This document shows, piece by piece, positions 54,655-63,222 of a stretch of 64,000 nucleotides of DNA. Numbering within the stretch: position 1 is the stretch's first letter; every line of letters starts with the position of its first letter. The stretch is taken from positions 1-64,000 of the forward strand of contig NZ_JPWH01000021.1 in NCBI RefSeq assembly GCF_003326755.1. The letters are read 5' to 3'. Source of the DNA: Thalassospira profundimaris (GTDB taxonomy: Bacteria > Pseudomonadota > Alphaproteobacteria > Rhodospirillales > Thalassospiraceae). Below the pieces are notes generated by a model. That model searched no databases. It was not told where the DNA came from and saw only the letters and a program-made list of their open reading frames with translations. The translations under genes and the position numbers were made by a program.

Positions 54655-55848
54655 TCAATCCTGTGTGGCCGTTTCCGGCTTTGCCGCCTGTTTTGCAGCA
54701 TCCGGCGTGGCAGCCTGTGTTTTATCGGGTTGCGGGGCCGTGTTTTTGGCCGCCTGCACTTCATCAATCGCGGCATGTTTGCCACTGATTTCCGGGAAAG
54801 CCGCCCCCACCGCATCGGCGACCGAAGCAAAACCATCCTGACGCAGGCGTTTTTCCAGATCGTCACATATTTCCGCTGCCAGGCCCGGGCCTTTGTAAAT
54901 CATTGCCGTATAAAGCTGCACCAGCGATGCCCCATTGAGGATTTTTTCATAGGCATCCTTGCCCGATGCAATCCCGCCGACACCAATTAGCGGCACCTGC
55001 CCCTTGGTTAACTGGTAAAAATCGGCCAGAACCTTGGTCGATGGCGCCATCAGCGGCGGGCCGGAAAGCCCGCCGGTTTCCGCCTGATCATAGCTGTTCA
55101 GCCCCACCGGACGATCAATGGTCGTATTCGAGACAATCATGCCATCAATTTTCAAATCCAGCACAACTCCGGCAATATCGGCCTTGTCCTCGTCGGTCAG
55201 GTCCGGGGCGACCTTCAATAAAACCGGAATGCCCGGCGCGGCCTTGTCGCGTTCTGCCAACACGGCGCGCAACAGGTCAAACAGCGGATCGCGCCCCTGC
55301 AACGCCCGCAAGCCCGGCGTGTTGGGCGAGGACACATTAACCACCAGATAATCGCAATACGGCCCAAGGGCCCGAACACCTTTGACGTAATCTTCGGTCG
55401 CATCGGCGGCATATTTGTTTTTGCCCAGATTGGCCCCCAAAATGCCACGCCGCGCCCGTTTGCGCAGGCGGGTGGCAACAAGGGCGGCCCCCTCATTGTT
55501 AAATCCCATGCGGTTAATCACCGCCCGGTCGGAATAAAGGCGAAACAGGCGGGGTTTGCGGTTGCCTGGTTGGGGTTCGGGCGTGACGGATCCGATTTCA
55601 ACAAAGCCAAAGCCCTGATCAAGCATCCGGTTGGGTACCTCGGCATTTTTATCAAACCCGGCGGCAAGGCCGACCGGATTGGCAAATGTACGGCCAAACA
55701 CCTCGCATTCCAGAACCGGGCTGGCATCATTTGCCCCGTCAGGCTTGGGCACCAGATTATGCTTTAACGCCCAAAGCGCCAGACCATGCGCCCATTCCGG
55801 GTCCGTCCAGCGTATTATCGGCAAAACAAAAGATTGATACCACCCCAC
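54655..55848 (-). CDS. pyrD: Dihydroorotate dehydrogenase (quinone), class 2
   Basis: This 397-residue flavoenzyme has the N-terminal membrane-associating helix of class 2 (MGWYQSFVLPIIRWTDPEWA), then NPVGLAAGFDKNAE, GSVTPEPQPGNRKPR, INRMGFNNEGA, VNVSSPNTPGLR with the catalytic Ser, VSNTTIDRP, GLSGPPL and the flavin-binding GVGGIASGKDAYEKI. It oxidises dihydroorotate to orotate in pyrimidine synthesis and reduces ubiquinone. The last 45 residues form an unusual Ala/Gln/Lys/Thr-rich tail beyond the normal family end. Confidence 0.95.
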   Translation of the reverse strand: MGWYQSFVLPIIRWTDPEWAHGLALWALKHNLVPKPDGANDASPVLECEVFGRTFANPVGLAAGFDKNAEVPNRMLDQGFGFVEIGSVTPEPQPGNRKPRLFRLYSDRAVINRMGFNNEGAALVATRLRKRARRGILGANLGKNKYAADATEDYVKGVRALGPYCDYLVVNVSSPNTPGLRALQGRDPLFDLLRAVLAERDKAAPGIPVLLKVAPDLTDEDKADIAGVVLDLKIDGMIVSNTTIDRPVGLNSYDQAETGGLSGPPLMAPSTKVLADFYQLTKGQVPLIGVGGIASGKDAYEKILNGASLVQLYTAMIYKGPGLAAEICDDLEKRLRQDGFASVADAVGAAFPEISGKHAAIDEVQAAKNTAPQPDKTQAATPDAAKQAAKPETATQD

Positions 55849-56047
55849 CGCCTGGCTCCGTCTCTTTATCTGTTCCTGCCCCTGTTCTTACGCGGGTGAA
55901 CCGGCGGGGGCAAGTCATGTCTGATCGAAACCACCCTGTTGGGTTATTTTAAACGCATCCGCCCCACAACCGCTACCACCGGCCTCCGTGACAGTTGCGC
56001 ATCCTTACATTTAAAAAAACCATGCTTTAAAAGTCATCACTGCCAGA

Positions 56048-56075
56048 TTGACTTTGGGGACAATCTTTATATCTA
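56048..56075 (+). promoter_or_regulatory. Promoter of the Old Yellow Enzyme gene
   Basis: TTGACT at 56048-56053 and TATCTA at 56070-56075 with a 16-base spacer form a plausible sigma-70 promoter, ending 31 bases before the start codon, which has AAAGGA just upstream. Confidence 0.5.
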
Positions 56076-56106
56076 AGCTGAAAAGCTCTTTCCCAAAGGA
56101 AATCAC

Positions 56107-57219
56107 ATGTCATCAACCGATATTCTTTTCACCCCGTTCAAGCTCAAGTCGCTCGAGCTTGCCAATCGCATCGTCATGGCTCCCATGACCCGTTCCAAGG
56201 CACCGTCGGGCATTCCTGGCGATGCCAATGCCGCCTATTACAAACGCCGTGCCGAAGGCCAGGTTGGCCTGATCCTGTCGGAAGGCACGGTGATTGACCG
56301 TCCGGCATCACGCAATGAAGCCGGCATTCCGTTCTTTCATGGCGATGCCGCCCTGGCAGGCTGGAAAAAGGTGATTGATGCCGTTCACGCAGCCGGCGGT
56401 AAAATGGGCCCGCAAATCTGGCATACCGGGTCGGTGGCCGGGATGTCCGGCTGGGAACCCGATGCGCAGGTTGAAAGCCCATCGGGCCTTGTCGCGCCGG
56501 ACAAACCGCGCGGCAAAACCATGAGCGCCGAAGACATCGCCGATACCATTGCCGCCTTTGCCCGTGCCGCAGCCGAGGCCAAACGTCTGGGCTTTGACGT
56601 GGCCGAAATTCACGGCGCACATGGCTATCTGATTGACCAGTTCTTCTGGGACGGCACCAACCACCGTGATGATCAATATGGCGGTAAAACCATTGCCGAG
56701 CGGTCGCGTTTTGCCGTTGAAATTGTGGCGGCGGTGCGCAAGGCCGTCGGGCCCGACTTCCCGGTCCTGATGCGCCTTTCACAATGGAAACAGCAGGATT
56801 ACACCGCCCGCCTTGCCACCAGCCCGGCAGAGATGGAAAGCTGGCTTGGCCCGCTGGCCGATGCCGGGGTGGATGTTTTCCATTGCTCCCAGCGGCGTTT
56901 CTGGGAACCGGAATTTCCCGAAATTGACGGCGAAGATGGCCTTAACTTTGCCGGCTGGGCCAAGAAAATTACCGGCAAAGCCACCATCAGCGTCGGCTCG
57001 GTCGGCCTTTCGGGCGATTTCATCGGCTCGTTCTCGGGTCAGGAAGTCAGCAATGCCGGGATCGAAAAACTGCTGACCCGCATGGAGCGCAATGAATTTG
57101 ACCTGGTTGCCGTGGGGCGCGCCCTGCTAAGCGATCCCGAATGGGTCCAAAAGGTTAAACAGGGTCATGGCGACACGGTGAACACCTTCACCCCTGCCGC
57201 ACTGGCCGAACTGGTCTGA
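56107..57219 (+). CDS. Old Yellow Enzyme family alkene reductase
   Basis: This 370-residue FMN enzyme has the OYE barrel features APMTRSKA, QIWHTG (substrate-binding His), IHGAHGYLIDQFFWDGTNHRDDQYGG, the Arg in VLMRLSQWK and VGRALLSDPEW. The family reduces activated C=C bonds and nitro-esters with NAD(P)H; the cellular role is often stress or xenobiotic detoxification. It is monocistronic with its own promoter and terminator. Confidence 0.9.
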   Translation: MSSTDILFTPFKLKSLELANRIVMAPMTRSKAPSGIPGDANAAYYKRRAEGQVGLILSEGTVIDRPASRNEAGIPFFHGDAALAGWKKVIDAVHAAGGKMGPQIWHTGSVAGMSGWEPDAQVESPSGLVAPDKPRGKTMSAEDIADTIAAFARAAAEAKRLGFDVAEIHGAHGYLIDQFFWDGTNHRDDQYGGKTIAERSRFAVEIVAAVRKAVGPDFPVLMRLSQWKQQDYTARLATSPAEMESWLGPLADAGVDVFHCSQRRFWEPEFPEIDGEDGLNFAGWAKKITGKATISVGSVGLSGDFIGSFSGQEVSNAGIEKLLTRMERNEFDLVAVGRALLSDPEWVQKVKQGHGDTVNTFTPAALAELV

Positions 57220-57252
57220 TCCTGAGAAATCCTTCAAAACCCTGCAAAATAC

Positions 57253-57290
57253 AGCCGGTAACGGATACAAATTCCGTTACCGGCTATTTT
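57253..57290 (+). terminator. Rho-independent terminator after the OYE gene
   Basis: A perfect 13-base-pair stem (57253-57265 with 57273-57285) is followed by ATTTT, 33 bases after the stop codon. Confidence 0.8.
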
Positions 57291-57349
57291 CCTGTCACAT
57301 TGTCACGGTAGGTTCAGGCTGCCTGCCCCAAAGCGCACAGGAGCCCGCA

Positions 57350-57583
57350 ATGACAGAAGACGACATTCGCCGCCTGCAGCAAAATATCGCCCGCCACCCG
57401 GCCAGGACATTTCATTTCCCTGAAATTTACGGCAACGGATGGGATGACCTTTATATCGGCGACAAGGTTCAAATGGGGCATCAGTTTCTTGATGCCGTCA
57501 GGGCCGGAAATTTCCCCGGTGTGGCCGATACCGGCACCAAAAAAGACGGCGGACGGGTCTATCAAAAAACCGACAGCCTATGA
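57350..57583 (+). CDS. DUF1413 family small protein
   Basis: This 77-residue protein fits the DUF1413 pattern FHFPEIYGNGWDDLYIGDK, followed by GHQFLDAVRAGNFPGV and a C-terminal GGRVYQK. Proteins of this type are short, cytoplasmic and of unknown function; the sequence around PGEEW/GNGWD suggests a small winged fold. It is convergent with the DUF952 gene. Confidence 0.7.
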   Translation: MTEDDIRRLQQNIARHPARTFHFPEIYGNGWDDLYIGDKVQMGHQFLDAVRAGNFPGVADTGTKKDGGRVYQKTDSL

Positions 57584-57603
57584 CAGGCAGGGTCACACCC
57601 TGC

Positions 57604-57954
57604 CTAGCCAACATCATCGGGCAAAATATGCACGCCGTCCTCGCCCAGGCGCACATCATCGACGCGAAAAACATCTTGCACCTTCAGCGTCGCATATAAA
57701 TGCGGAAACAGGGTGCCGCCGCGTGCCGGTTCCCATTTGATATGCGCCGCCAGCGGGGCCACAGGCACATGCAACAATTTCAAATGATCGCGCCCGGCAT
57801 AATGCAGCGCCAGCGTCGCTGCCAGTGTGTCGCGGGTGGAAAAATGGATAAAGCCATCCGCAATGTCATGCGGTGCCCCTTTATACTCGCCCAGCGCAAC
57901 GGCTTTCGCCCATTCATCGCTGCCAAGTACACGGTAAATCATTTGATCGTTCAT
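57604..57954 (-). CDS. DUF952 family protein
   Basis: This 116-residue protein has the DUF952 pattern IYRVLGSDEWAKAVALGEY, DIADGFIHFSTRDTLAATL, IKWEPARGGTLFPHLYATL and V-x-x-V at the end. The fold resembles ADP-ribosyltransferase-like enzymes, but function is unproven. It is probably monocistronic. Confidence 0.88.
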   Translation of the reverse strand: MNDQMIYRVLGSDEWAKAVALGEYKGAPHDIADGFIHFSTRDTLAATLALHYAGRDHLKLLHVPVAPLAAHIKWEPARGGTLFPHLYATLKVQDVFRVDDVRLGEDGVHILPDDVG

Positions 57955-58128
57955 GGCTGCACATTAGGGCAACTGCAACAACCGGGCAATGAAATCTCAT
58001 ATCAAAAACCCGTTTTCACAATATTTTCATGCTGCCCCAATATCTCCACAAAAATATATTCCAAATATTCCAATTTAAAGATAGTGACAAAAACAAAGGC
58101 AAGTTGCTGCCTGATAACTGGTATTAAA

Positions 58129-58533
58129 ATGAAAAAACGTTACGCCCGTATTTTTTTCTTTATTCTGCTGGCTATTTTTCTCGGGACATTTGCCACTCAG
58201 CTCTCTCCCGCCCTGCGCCAGGACTTTTTCCAGGGCAGCGTCTGGGAAAACGGTTATGCCGTAGTTACCAACTTCTTAATTGTGCTGGCCGTTTTTGATT
58301 ATGCGTTTGACAAACACATCCTGCCCCGGCTTGCCGTCATTCTTATCATGTTAAATACCGGCATATCCGTTTCGGTGGGTGTCTCGTCGGAACTCTATGA
58401 AAACTGGGACCTCACGACCCGAAACGAAGTTCTCGCCATCATCGTTCTGACATTGGTTATTTATGGTTCGATTTTAAGGATCATGTATCGCCTCATTCAG
58501 GAACGGGGAACCTCAAAATCTCCTCGCCCGTAA
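58129..58533 (+). CDS. Unknown small membrane protein (four helices)
   Basis: This 134-residue protein starts MKKRYARIFFFILLAIFLGT and has about four hydrophobic segments (7-24, 43-60, 66-82, 98-118). I do not recognise the family. The frame extends far upstream through the opposite DUF952 gene, but ATG 58129 is the natural start with a membrane-type N-terminus. The ribosome-binding site is weak. The neighbourhood is AT-richer than average. Confidence 0.6.
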   Translation: MKKRYARIFFFILLAIFLGTFATQLSPALRQDFFQGSVWENGYAVVTNFLIVLAVFDYAFDKHILPRLAVILIMLNTGISVSVGVSSELYENWDLTTRNEVLAIIVLTLVIYGSILRIMYRLIQERGTSKSPRP

Positions 58534-58596
58534 ATCCAACCGGAAAACAAAAAATACGAACAAACAGGGGCAAGAGCGACACAGCCCCATAAACCA

Positions 58597-58968
58597 TTAC
58601 CCTGTCTGCTCAACCGGCTGAATTAAAATATCGGCCGGGATATTCCAGTTTGCGTGTAAAATACGAATTTGCCTCAGCGAGAGTCCGGCCTTGCGATTGA
58701 TAAATTCCGATGCCCGCGAACGGCTGCCCAAAACCCGGCCCAGTTCCGCCCGCTCAATGCCGTTCTGTTCCATATAAAACAGCACGGCTGCAACCGGGTC
58801 GGGTGCGGCTATCGGAAAACGCTGTTCTTCATATTTATCAACAAGAATCCCCAGCAGTTCCAGCTGATCGTGGGCTTCCGTCCCTTCCTCGGCGTCCCAC
58901 AGCTCGCCCATCAATTCCAGGGCGTTTTCATAATCAGCGTCGGTATGGATTGGCTTGATATTTGGCAT
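58597..58968 (-). CDS. higA: HigA antitoxin
   Basis: This 123-residue antitoxin has an N-terminal toxin-binding part (DADYENALELMGELWDAEEGT) and a C-terminal helix-turn-helix (ERAELGRVLGSRSRASEFINRKAGLSLRQIR) of the COG5499 type, characteristic of HigA paired with COG4680 HigB toxins. ATG 58968 has GGAG upstream and lies 29 bases after the toxin stop. It neutralises HigB and probably represses the operon. Confidence 0.9.
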   Translation of the reverse strand: MPNIKPIHTDADYENALELMGELWDAEEGTEAHDQLELLGILVDKYEEQRFPIAAPDPVAAVLFYMEQNGIERAELGRVLGSRSRASEFINRKAGLSLRQIRILHANWNIPADILIQPVEQTG

Positions 58969-58997
58969 CTGTTGCTCCTGCAACCATGTAACTGACC

Positions 58998-59300
58998 CTA
59001 GAACTGGTCAACCGTGGTGGCATCGATTTTGTCATATTCGGCATGCGTGCCGATAAATTTGATCCAGGCAATAGAGGTGCTAAACCTGAAACTGACAATC
59101 AACCGGTAATCGTTACCATGAATTTTAAACCGGACTCGCTCGCCATTAATAACCTTCGCGGTTGAAAACTCTTTGAGCACATCTTGCGTTATCTTCCAGT
59201 CCGCCTTTCTTGCCCGGTCAAACCATGCCCGAAGCGGTTGTTCCGTCTCGGGATGTTTTTCCCAAAAGGCAATCAGGCTGCTCCGCTTGATAATCCGCAC
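58998..59300 (-). CDS. higB: HigB toxin, mRNA interferase
   Basis: This 100-residue toxin has the HigB pattern: IIKRSSLIAFWEKHPETEQP, ARKADWKITQDVLKEF, VINGERVRFKIHGNDYRLI and FIGTHAEYDKIDA. HigB is a ribosome-dependent endoribonuclease of the RelE superfamily. The start is GTG 59300, preceded by GGAG at 7 bases; longer in-frame starts at 59348 and 59318 lack such a site. Toxin-before-antitoxin order is usual for higBA. Confidence 0.9.
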   Translation of the reverse strand: MRIIKRSSLIAFWEKHPETEQPLRAWFDRARKADWKITQDVLKEFSTAKVINGERVRFKIHGNDYRLIVSFRFSTSIAWIKFIGTHAEYDKIDATTVDQF

Positions 59301-59379
59301 GCCATTTCTCCAGCACATGACAGACTGAACAAGCGCAAAACCCGTCACTTGGTATCAATAGCACGGTGCAACACAAACA

Positions 59380-59416
59380 GCAACGCAATGTTCCAAAATT
59401 CGGAACATTGCGTTGC
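59380..59416. repeat. Long inverted repeat upstream of higBA
   Basis: Perfect 15-base arms (59380-59394 with 59402-59416) flank a 7-base loop, between the higB promoter region and the stop of a glutathione transferase gene. It could be the HigA operator or the terminator of the upstream gene; the T-run is poor on the minus strand. Confidence 0.6.
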
Positions 59417-59447
59417 CTGATCACAAATCGGGTTTGACTGTTTCAGT

Positions 59448-60152
59448 TCACGCCTGACTTGCGAAATTCGACGGAAACAGGGCGCGTTTGGCAACATCGT
59501 CCATTTCGGTTTTAAAGCTGTGCGATGTCATCAAATTGCGGACACGCTCCACCGCCTGGCGGGAATTGATAAAATCAAACCAGCGTGCCAGATGCGGGAA
59601 ACTTTCAAGCGGAATGCTCTCGCCCTTCATAATATGGGGTGCCCGGTCAATCCAGCCCCACAGCGACATGTCGGCAATGGTGTAATCATCACCCACCAGA
59701 TGATCCCGCCCGGCCAGATGCGTATTTAACACACCATAATGCCGTTCAATCTCGCGGCGGTAACGGTTGATCGCATAGTCATTGGGTTGCGGGGCGGCAT
59801 GTTGAAAATGCACCGCCTGCCCGGAAAAAGGCCCGACCCCGCTGGCAATAAAAAACAGCCAGGACAGCAATTCGCCCCGGTCTTCATCTTTACCCAGGAA
59901 TTTGCCGGTTTTTTCCGCCAGATACAGCAAAATGGCCGAACTGTCGAACACGCGCACATCCGTGCCGCCCGGCCCATCCGTATCAATAATGGCGGGCACC
60001 TTGCCATTGGGATTGATCTTTAAAAATTCCGCGCTGTGCTGTTCACCTTTTTTTGTATCAACGGGCACGGCTTCGTATTCAAGGCCGGTTTCTTCAAGAA
60101 AAAGGGCAACTTTGGCCGGATTGGGTGTGGGGTGGAAATAAAAACGGATCAT
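59448..60152 (-). CDS. Glutathione S-transferase family protein
   Basis: This 234-residue protein has an N-terminal thioredoxin-like domain (RFYFHPTPNPAKVALFLEET, NPNGKVPAI, DSSAILLYLAEK with the Ser-Ala contact to glutathione) and a C-terminal helical domain (YTIADMSLWGWIDRAP). It belongs near the YfcG/YghU group of disulfide-bond oxidoreductase GSTs. It is divergent from a paralogue starting 181 bases away. Confidence 0.87.
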   Translation of the reverse strand: MIRFYFHPTPNPAKVALFLEETGLEYEAVPVDTKKGEQHSAEFLKINPNGKVPAIIDTDGPGGTDVRVFDSSAILLYLAEKTGKFLGKDEDRGELLSWLFFIASGVGPFSGQAVHFQHAAPQPNDYAINRYRREIERHYGVLNTHLAGRDHLVGDDYTIADMSLWGWIDRAPHIMKGESIPLESFPHLARWFDFINSRQAVERVRNLMTSHSFKTEMDDVAKRALFPSNFASQA

Positions 60153-60332
60153 CGGTAAGGCCTCCTTTCACCGGCAGAACGCCAGCGAACAGCTTGAGTT
60201 TTAAAACGGTCGTTCTATAATGGCGTTATTGATGATCAAACGCAAGCCTTGCCGATACCCCCCAAATCTGTCAGGGAAATGACAGTGCCTGATTTCTCCA
60301 GATGTTGGCATGGCAATTCAAAAGGATGTCCG

Positions 60333-61034
60333 ATGATTGAACTTTATTACTGGCCCACACCCAACGGCCACAAAATCACGATGTTTCTTGAAGAGGCAGG
60401 ACTGGATTACGAAATTCACCCGGTAAATATCAGCGCCGGAGACCAGTTCAAGCCCGACTTCCTCGCCTTTTCGCCCAATAACCGGATGCCTGCCATCATT
60501 GACCGTGCCCCGGCCGATGGCGGTGAAGCCATTACGGTTTTTGAATCCGGTGCGATTTTGCAATATCTGGCCGAAAAAACCGGCAAATTCCTGCCAACAG
60601 ACGTGCGTGGCCGCAAAACCGTGATGGAATGGCTGTTCTGGCAGATGGGGGGCCTTGGGCCGATGCTGGGTCAGAACCACCATTTTGGCACCTATGCGCC
60701 GGAAAAAATCCCCTATGCCATCAATCGCTATGTCAATGAAACCAACCGCCTTTACGGGGTGCTCAACAAGCGCCTTGAAGGCCGCGATTTCATTGCCGAT
60801 ACTGGCTATTCCATTGCCGATATGGCCTGCTATCCCTGGATTGTGCCCCATGAACGCCAGCAGCAGAACCTGGATGATTTCCCCAACCTGAAACGCTGGT
60901 TTACCGCCATTGGCGAGCGCAAAGGCACGATTGATGCCTATGCCAAAGGCAAGGCGGACCATTTCACGCCGACCGTGACCGAAGAAAGCAAAAAAATTCT
61001 GTTTGGCCAGAATTCCAAAACCGGTCAAAACTGA
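60333..61034 (+). CDS. Glutathione S-transferase family protein (YfcG-like)
   Basis: This 233-residue protein has the N-terminal domain YYWPTPNGHKITMFLEEAG, SPNNRMPAIID, ESGAILQYLAEKTGKFLP and a C-terminal domain with LEGRDFIADTGYSIADMACYPW. The motifs match the disulfide-bond oxidoreductase YfcG group. ATG 60333 has AAAAGGA upstream; the in-frame start at 60249 is not needed. It is the divergent paralogue of the gene at 59448-60152, sharing the intergenic promoter region. Confidence 0.88.
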   Translation: MIELYYWPTPNGHKITMFLEEAGLDYEIHPVNISAGDQFKPDFLAFSPNNRMPAIIDRAPADGGEAITVFESGAILQYLAEKTGKFLPTDVRGRKTVMEWLFWQMGGLGPMLGQNHHFGTYAPEKIPYAINRYVNETNRLYGVLNKRLEGRDFIADTGYSIADMACYPWIVPHERQQQNLDDFPNLKRWFTAIGERKGTIDAYAKGKADHFTPTVTEESKKILFGQNSKTGQN

Positions 61035-61054
61035 TTTCCCCAAACGCAAAAAAA

Positions 61055-61090
61055 ACCCGCCCTGCCAATCAACGGCAGGGCGGGTCTTTG
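61055..61090. terminator. Bidirectional terminator between GST and ExoD genes
   Basis: A perfect 12-base-pair GC-rich stem (61055-61066 with 61074-61085) has a 7-base loop. It is preceded by seven or more A and followed by CTTTG, serving convergent genes, strongest on the minus strand where the A-run reads as T. Confidence 0.85.
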
Positions 61091-61104
61091 TTCAACCGGG
61101 TCAG

Positions 61105-61740
61105 TCAGGCGACAATAAAAATGCCGGCAATCAGGCCAATAATGACCAAAACGCCCGAGGCAATCATCACCGCCCCGTCGTGCAAAATCATTGCCAGACC
61201 AAAACCTGTCACCACCATCATCGGCAGGGCGGCGGCAAACGGGAAAACTTCCAGTAACGGTGTGGGAACCACCAGCAACAGGCAAATCCCGGCGGCAATG
61301 CGCACCGTGCGCCGTGTAAACAGAATATCCAGACGTTCATGAAAATGACGATCCAGCCAGCGCGCCACCGGATCCATTTTTTTCATTGCCCGTTCCAGGC
61401 GGTCGCCCCCCACTTTTTGCCGTTCCAATATATCCGGCAGCCAGATATGCCGTCGCCCCAGCACAATTTGCCCGGCAAACAGGGCAATCATCAGCGCCAG
61501 CACCGTCGGCATACCAGGAAAGGCCCCCAGGGGCGACATGCCAACCAACCCCGGTATCAGGAAAAACGGCCCGTAACTGCGATAATTAAGCGCATGGGAC
61601 ATTTCACCGACCGATACCGTGCCCTGCTCCCGGCCAATATCAATCAGCCGGTCAATAATACCGGTAACGGGGTTGCGGTTTTTACCGCTCCCATTCGGGT
61701 TCGGCGCGTCATTTTCGCGATCAGACATGGCATAATTCAT
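61105..61740 (-). CDS. exoD: ExoD family inner-membrane protein
   Basis: This 211-residue protein has about four C-terminal hydrophobic segments and the ExoD core VSVGEMSHALNYRSYGPFFLIPGLVGMSP, PTVLALMIALFAGQ, RRHIWLPDIL and a terminal VVTGFGLAMI. ExoD proteins influence exopolysaccharide production and alkali tolerance in rhizobia; the mechanism is unclear. ATG 61740 and ATG 61728 are both possible starts; 61740 is chosen because GGGTGATT precedes it. Confidence 0.82.
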   Translation of the reverse strand: MNYAMSDRENDAPNPNGSGKNRNPVTGIIDRLIDIGREQGTVSVGEMSHALNYRSYGPFFLIPGLVGMSPLGAFPGMPTVLALMIALFAGQIVLGRRHIWLPDILERQKVGGDRLERAMKKMDPVARWLDRHFHERLDILFTRRTVRIAAGICLLLVVPTPLLEVFPFAAALPMMVVTGFGLAMILHDGAVMIASGVLVIIGLIAGIFIVA

Positions 61741-61823
61741 AATCACCCAACGTCAAATGCGCGCATGGGGTTCCAAAAACGGAATTCTCACACCCGTTAT
61801 GCCTGTCGGCAATCCCGTTCGCC

Positions 61824-62321
61824 CTAACCCTCCCTTCGTTTGTCGCTGCTGCGTTTGACCACCGAAATCCCCAGCACCGCCAGTGCCACACCCCAAATCG
61901 GGCTGGTATTGACCAGGGCGGCAATAATCGCCGGGGCCTCGGTCGGGGTCAGCACGATGGCCGCCGCAATCGCCCCCATCATTAAAATCCAGGTCAGGGC
62001 CACGGCATAGCCAAAACTGGGCCGCCAGCGCCGCACATAGGCATCGGCGGACGTTATTTCGGCACGAATGGTCTTGTTCACCGCCTTGATCACGGTACTG
62101 TCATGCTTTAATTCCGCCTGCATCATTGCTTCGGCATGGCGGTTGGCTTCCGCGATTTGCGCGGCCCCCACATCCCCCTGGCCGACCAAGTCCTGCATAT
62201 CGCGCAGGCCTTTTGCCGTACTTTTGGCAACCGGGTTGTCAATCGCCTCCAGCCCCGCCCCCACGGCCTTGATCAAAAGTGGCAAACCAATTTGCGCCAG
62301 AATTGCCGGTATCATTTTCAT
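61824..62321 (-). CDS. Phage/GTA-type 3TM holin
   Basis: This 165-residue protein has an amphipathic N-terminal segment, a long alpha-helical central part (LRDMQDLVGQGDVGAAQIAE, AEAMMQAELKHD), then RRWRPSFGYAVALTWILMMG and a second C-terminal hydrophobic segment, ending in a basic tail (KRSSDKRREG). RRWRPxFGYxVALTW is the signature of the GTA_holin_3TM family. Such holins permeabilise the inner membrane for release of phage or gene-transfer particles. It is the third gene of a lysis cassette. Confidence 0.85.
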   Translation of the reverse strand: MKMIPAILAQIGLPLLIKAVGAGLEAIDNPVAKSTAKGLRDMQDLVGQGDVGAAQIAEANRHAEAMMQAELKHDSTVIKAVNKTIRAEITSADAYVRRWRPSFGYAVALTWILMMGAIAAAIVLTPTEAPAIIAALVNTSPIWGVALAVLGISVVKRSSDKRREG

Positions 62322-62396
62322 CCCCCTACATACAAAAACGGCGGCATCATTGAACCGACACCGCCCTGCCCCAATGCCAGTAAACCCACAGGATCC

Positions 62397-62858
62397 CTAG
62401 CCAATCCCGCCATAAAAAACATGATTGCCAATTTCACAAAGCGGCACATGCCCGCGTGCCCACCAGGGGTCGGACTGTACCGTGTGATAATGGGTCGCAC
62501 CCTGCACAGGGTCGGGCAATGTGCCTGCCAATGCGCGCCGTGCCACCCGGCGACACAGGCGAAAGGCCGGGTCGCGATCATTGACCCGCAACAGCTTTTC
62601 CCGGTTCGGGTCGCCCGCGTTCCAGCAGGAAAACTGCCCCTTTTTCAAACAAACACTGACAATATCGTTACCCCACCAATATCCCCCGCGTTCCCTGGCA
62701 AAGGCCACCCGGTTCACAATCACCGCCGCCACCGCCTCGATCCCGTTCAGTTCCTCGCCGCGCGCTTCGCCATAAAGGGTACGGGCCAAAATATCGACCG
62801 GTGATAAATCTGCCAGCGCAGCAACATCGCGACTTTTTTGTTTCATATGATGCGTCAT
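62397..62858 (-). CDS. Cell wall hydrolase, SleB family (endolysin role)
   Basis: This 153-residue hydrolase has the SleB/Hydrolase_2 core: LARTLYGEARGEELNGIEAV (catalytic Glu), AVIVNRVAFARE, VCLKKGQFSCWNA, DPVQGATHYHTV and FYGG at the end. These enzymes are lytic transglycosylases or amidases cutting peptidoglycan. ATG 62858 has AGGAA upstream; the longer frame at 62888 overlaps the neighbouring gene. Position between a small membrane protein and a holin indicates phage endolysin function. Confidence 0.88.
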   Translation of the reverse strand: MTHHMKQKSRDVAALADLSPVDILARTLYGEARGEELNGIEAVAAVIVNRVAFARERGGYWWGNDIVSVCLKKGQFSCWNAGDPNREKLLRVNDRDPAFRLCRRVARRALAGTLPDPVQGATHYHTVQSDPWWARGHVPLCEIGNHVFYGGIG

Positions 62859-62884
62859 GACGATTTCCTGTTCTATCAAACGAC

Positions 62885-63178
62885 TCACCCCTGTTCCCGG
62901 CTTTCCAGTTTGGCCTCGATCCGCAACAAATGCGCCGTTAACCGGCGTTCCACGTCCTTCAAATACGGGATGGAAACATAATTGCGCGCCACATCCAGCT
63001 TAAACCCCGCCAGGGCCTCGCGGGTGTCCTGCACATCGCGCTGTGCTGCAACCGACACACGATCAAGCCCGCGCTGAAATTCGCCCCGACTGCGCCAGAT
63101 AAGCCAGAACAGGCCCGCCAGTACCGGCAGTTCCACCATCGTCAGCCACCAGCCCAGATCCACCGGTTCCGTGATCAT
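62885..63178 (-). CDS. Small phage-associated membrane protein
   Basis: This 97-residue protein has one hydrophobic helix at about 8-28 (WWLTMVELPVLAGLFWLIWR), then a charged coiled-coil-like region (AQRDVQDTREALAGFKLDV) and VSIPYLKDVERRLTAHLLRI. The tail pattern is seen in small proteins next to phage lysis genes of alphaproteobacteria; a spanin- or holin-accessory role is inferred. ATG 63178 has GGGGA upstream. It is the first gene of the lysis cassette. Confidence 0.65.
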   Translation of the reverse strand: MITEPVDLGWWLTMVELPVLAGLFWLIWRSRGEFQRGLDRVSVAAQRDVQDTREALAGFKLDVARNYVSIPYLKDVERRLTAHLLRIEAKLESREQG

Positions 63179-63190
63179 GATTTTCCCCAT

Positions 63191-63222
63191 AAAAAAAAGA
63201 CCCGCCGGAAAACCCCGGCGGG
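63191..63222 (-). terminator. Intrinsic terminator directly upstream of the lysis cassette
   Basis: On the minus strand an 8-base-pair GC-only stem (63215-63222 with 63201-63208) is followed by TCTTTTTTTT at 63200-63191. The T-run ends 12 bases before the first lysis gene's start codon. Transcription arriving from the terminase side would be stopped here unless antiterminated. Confidence 0.75.
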
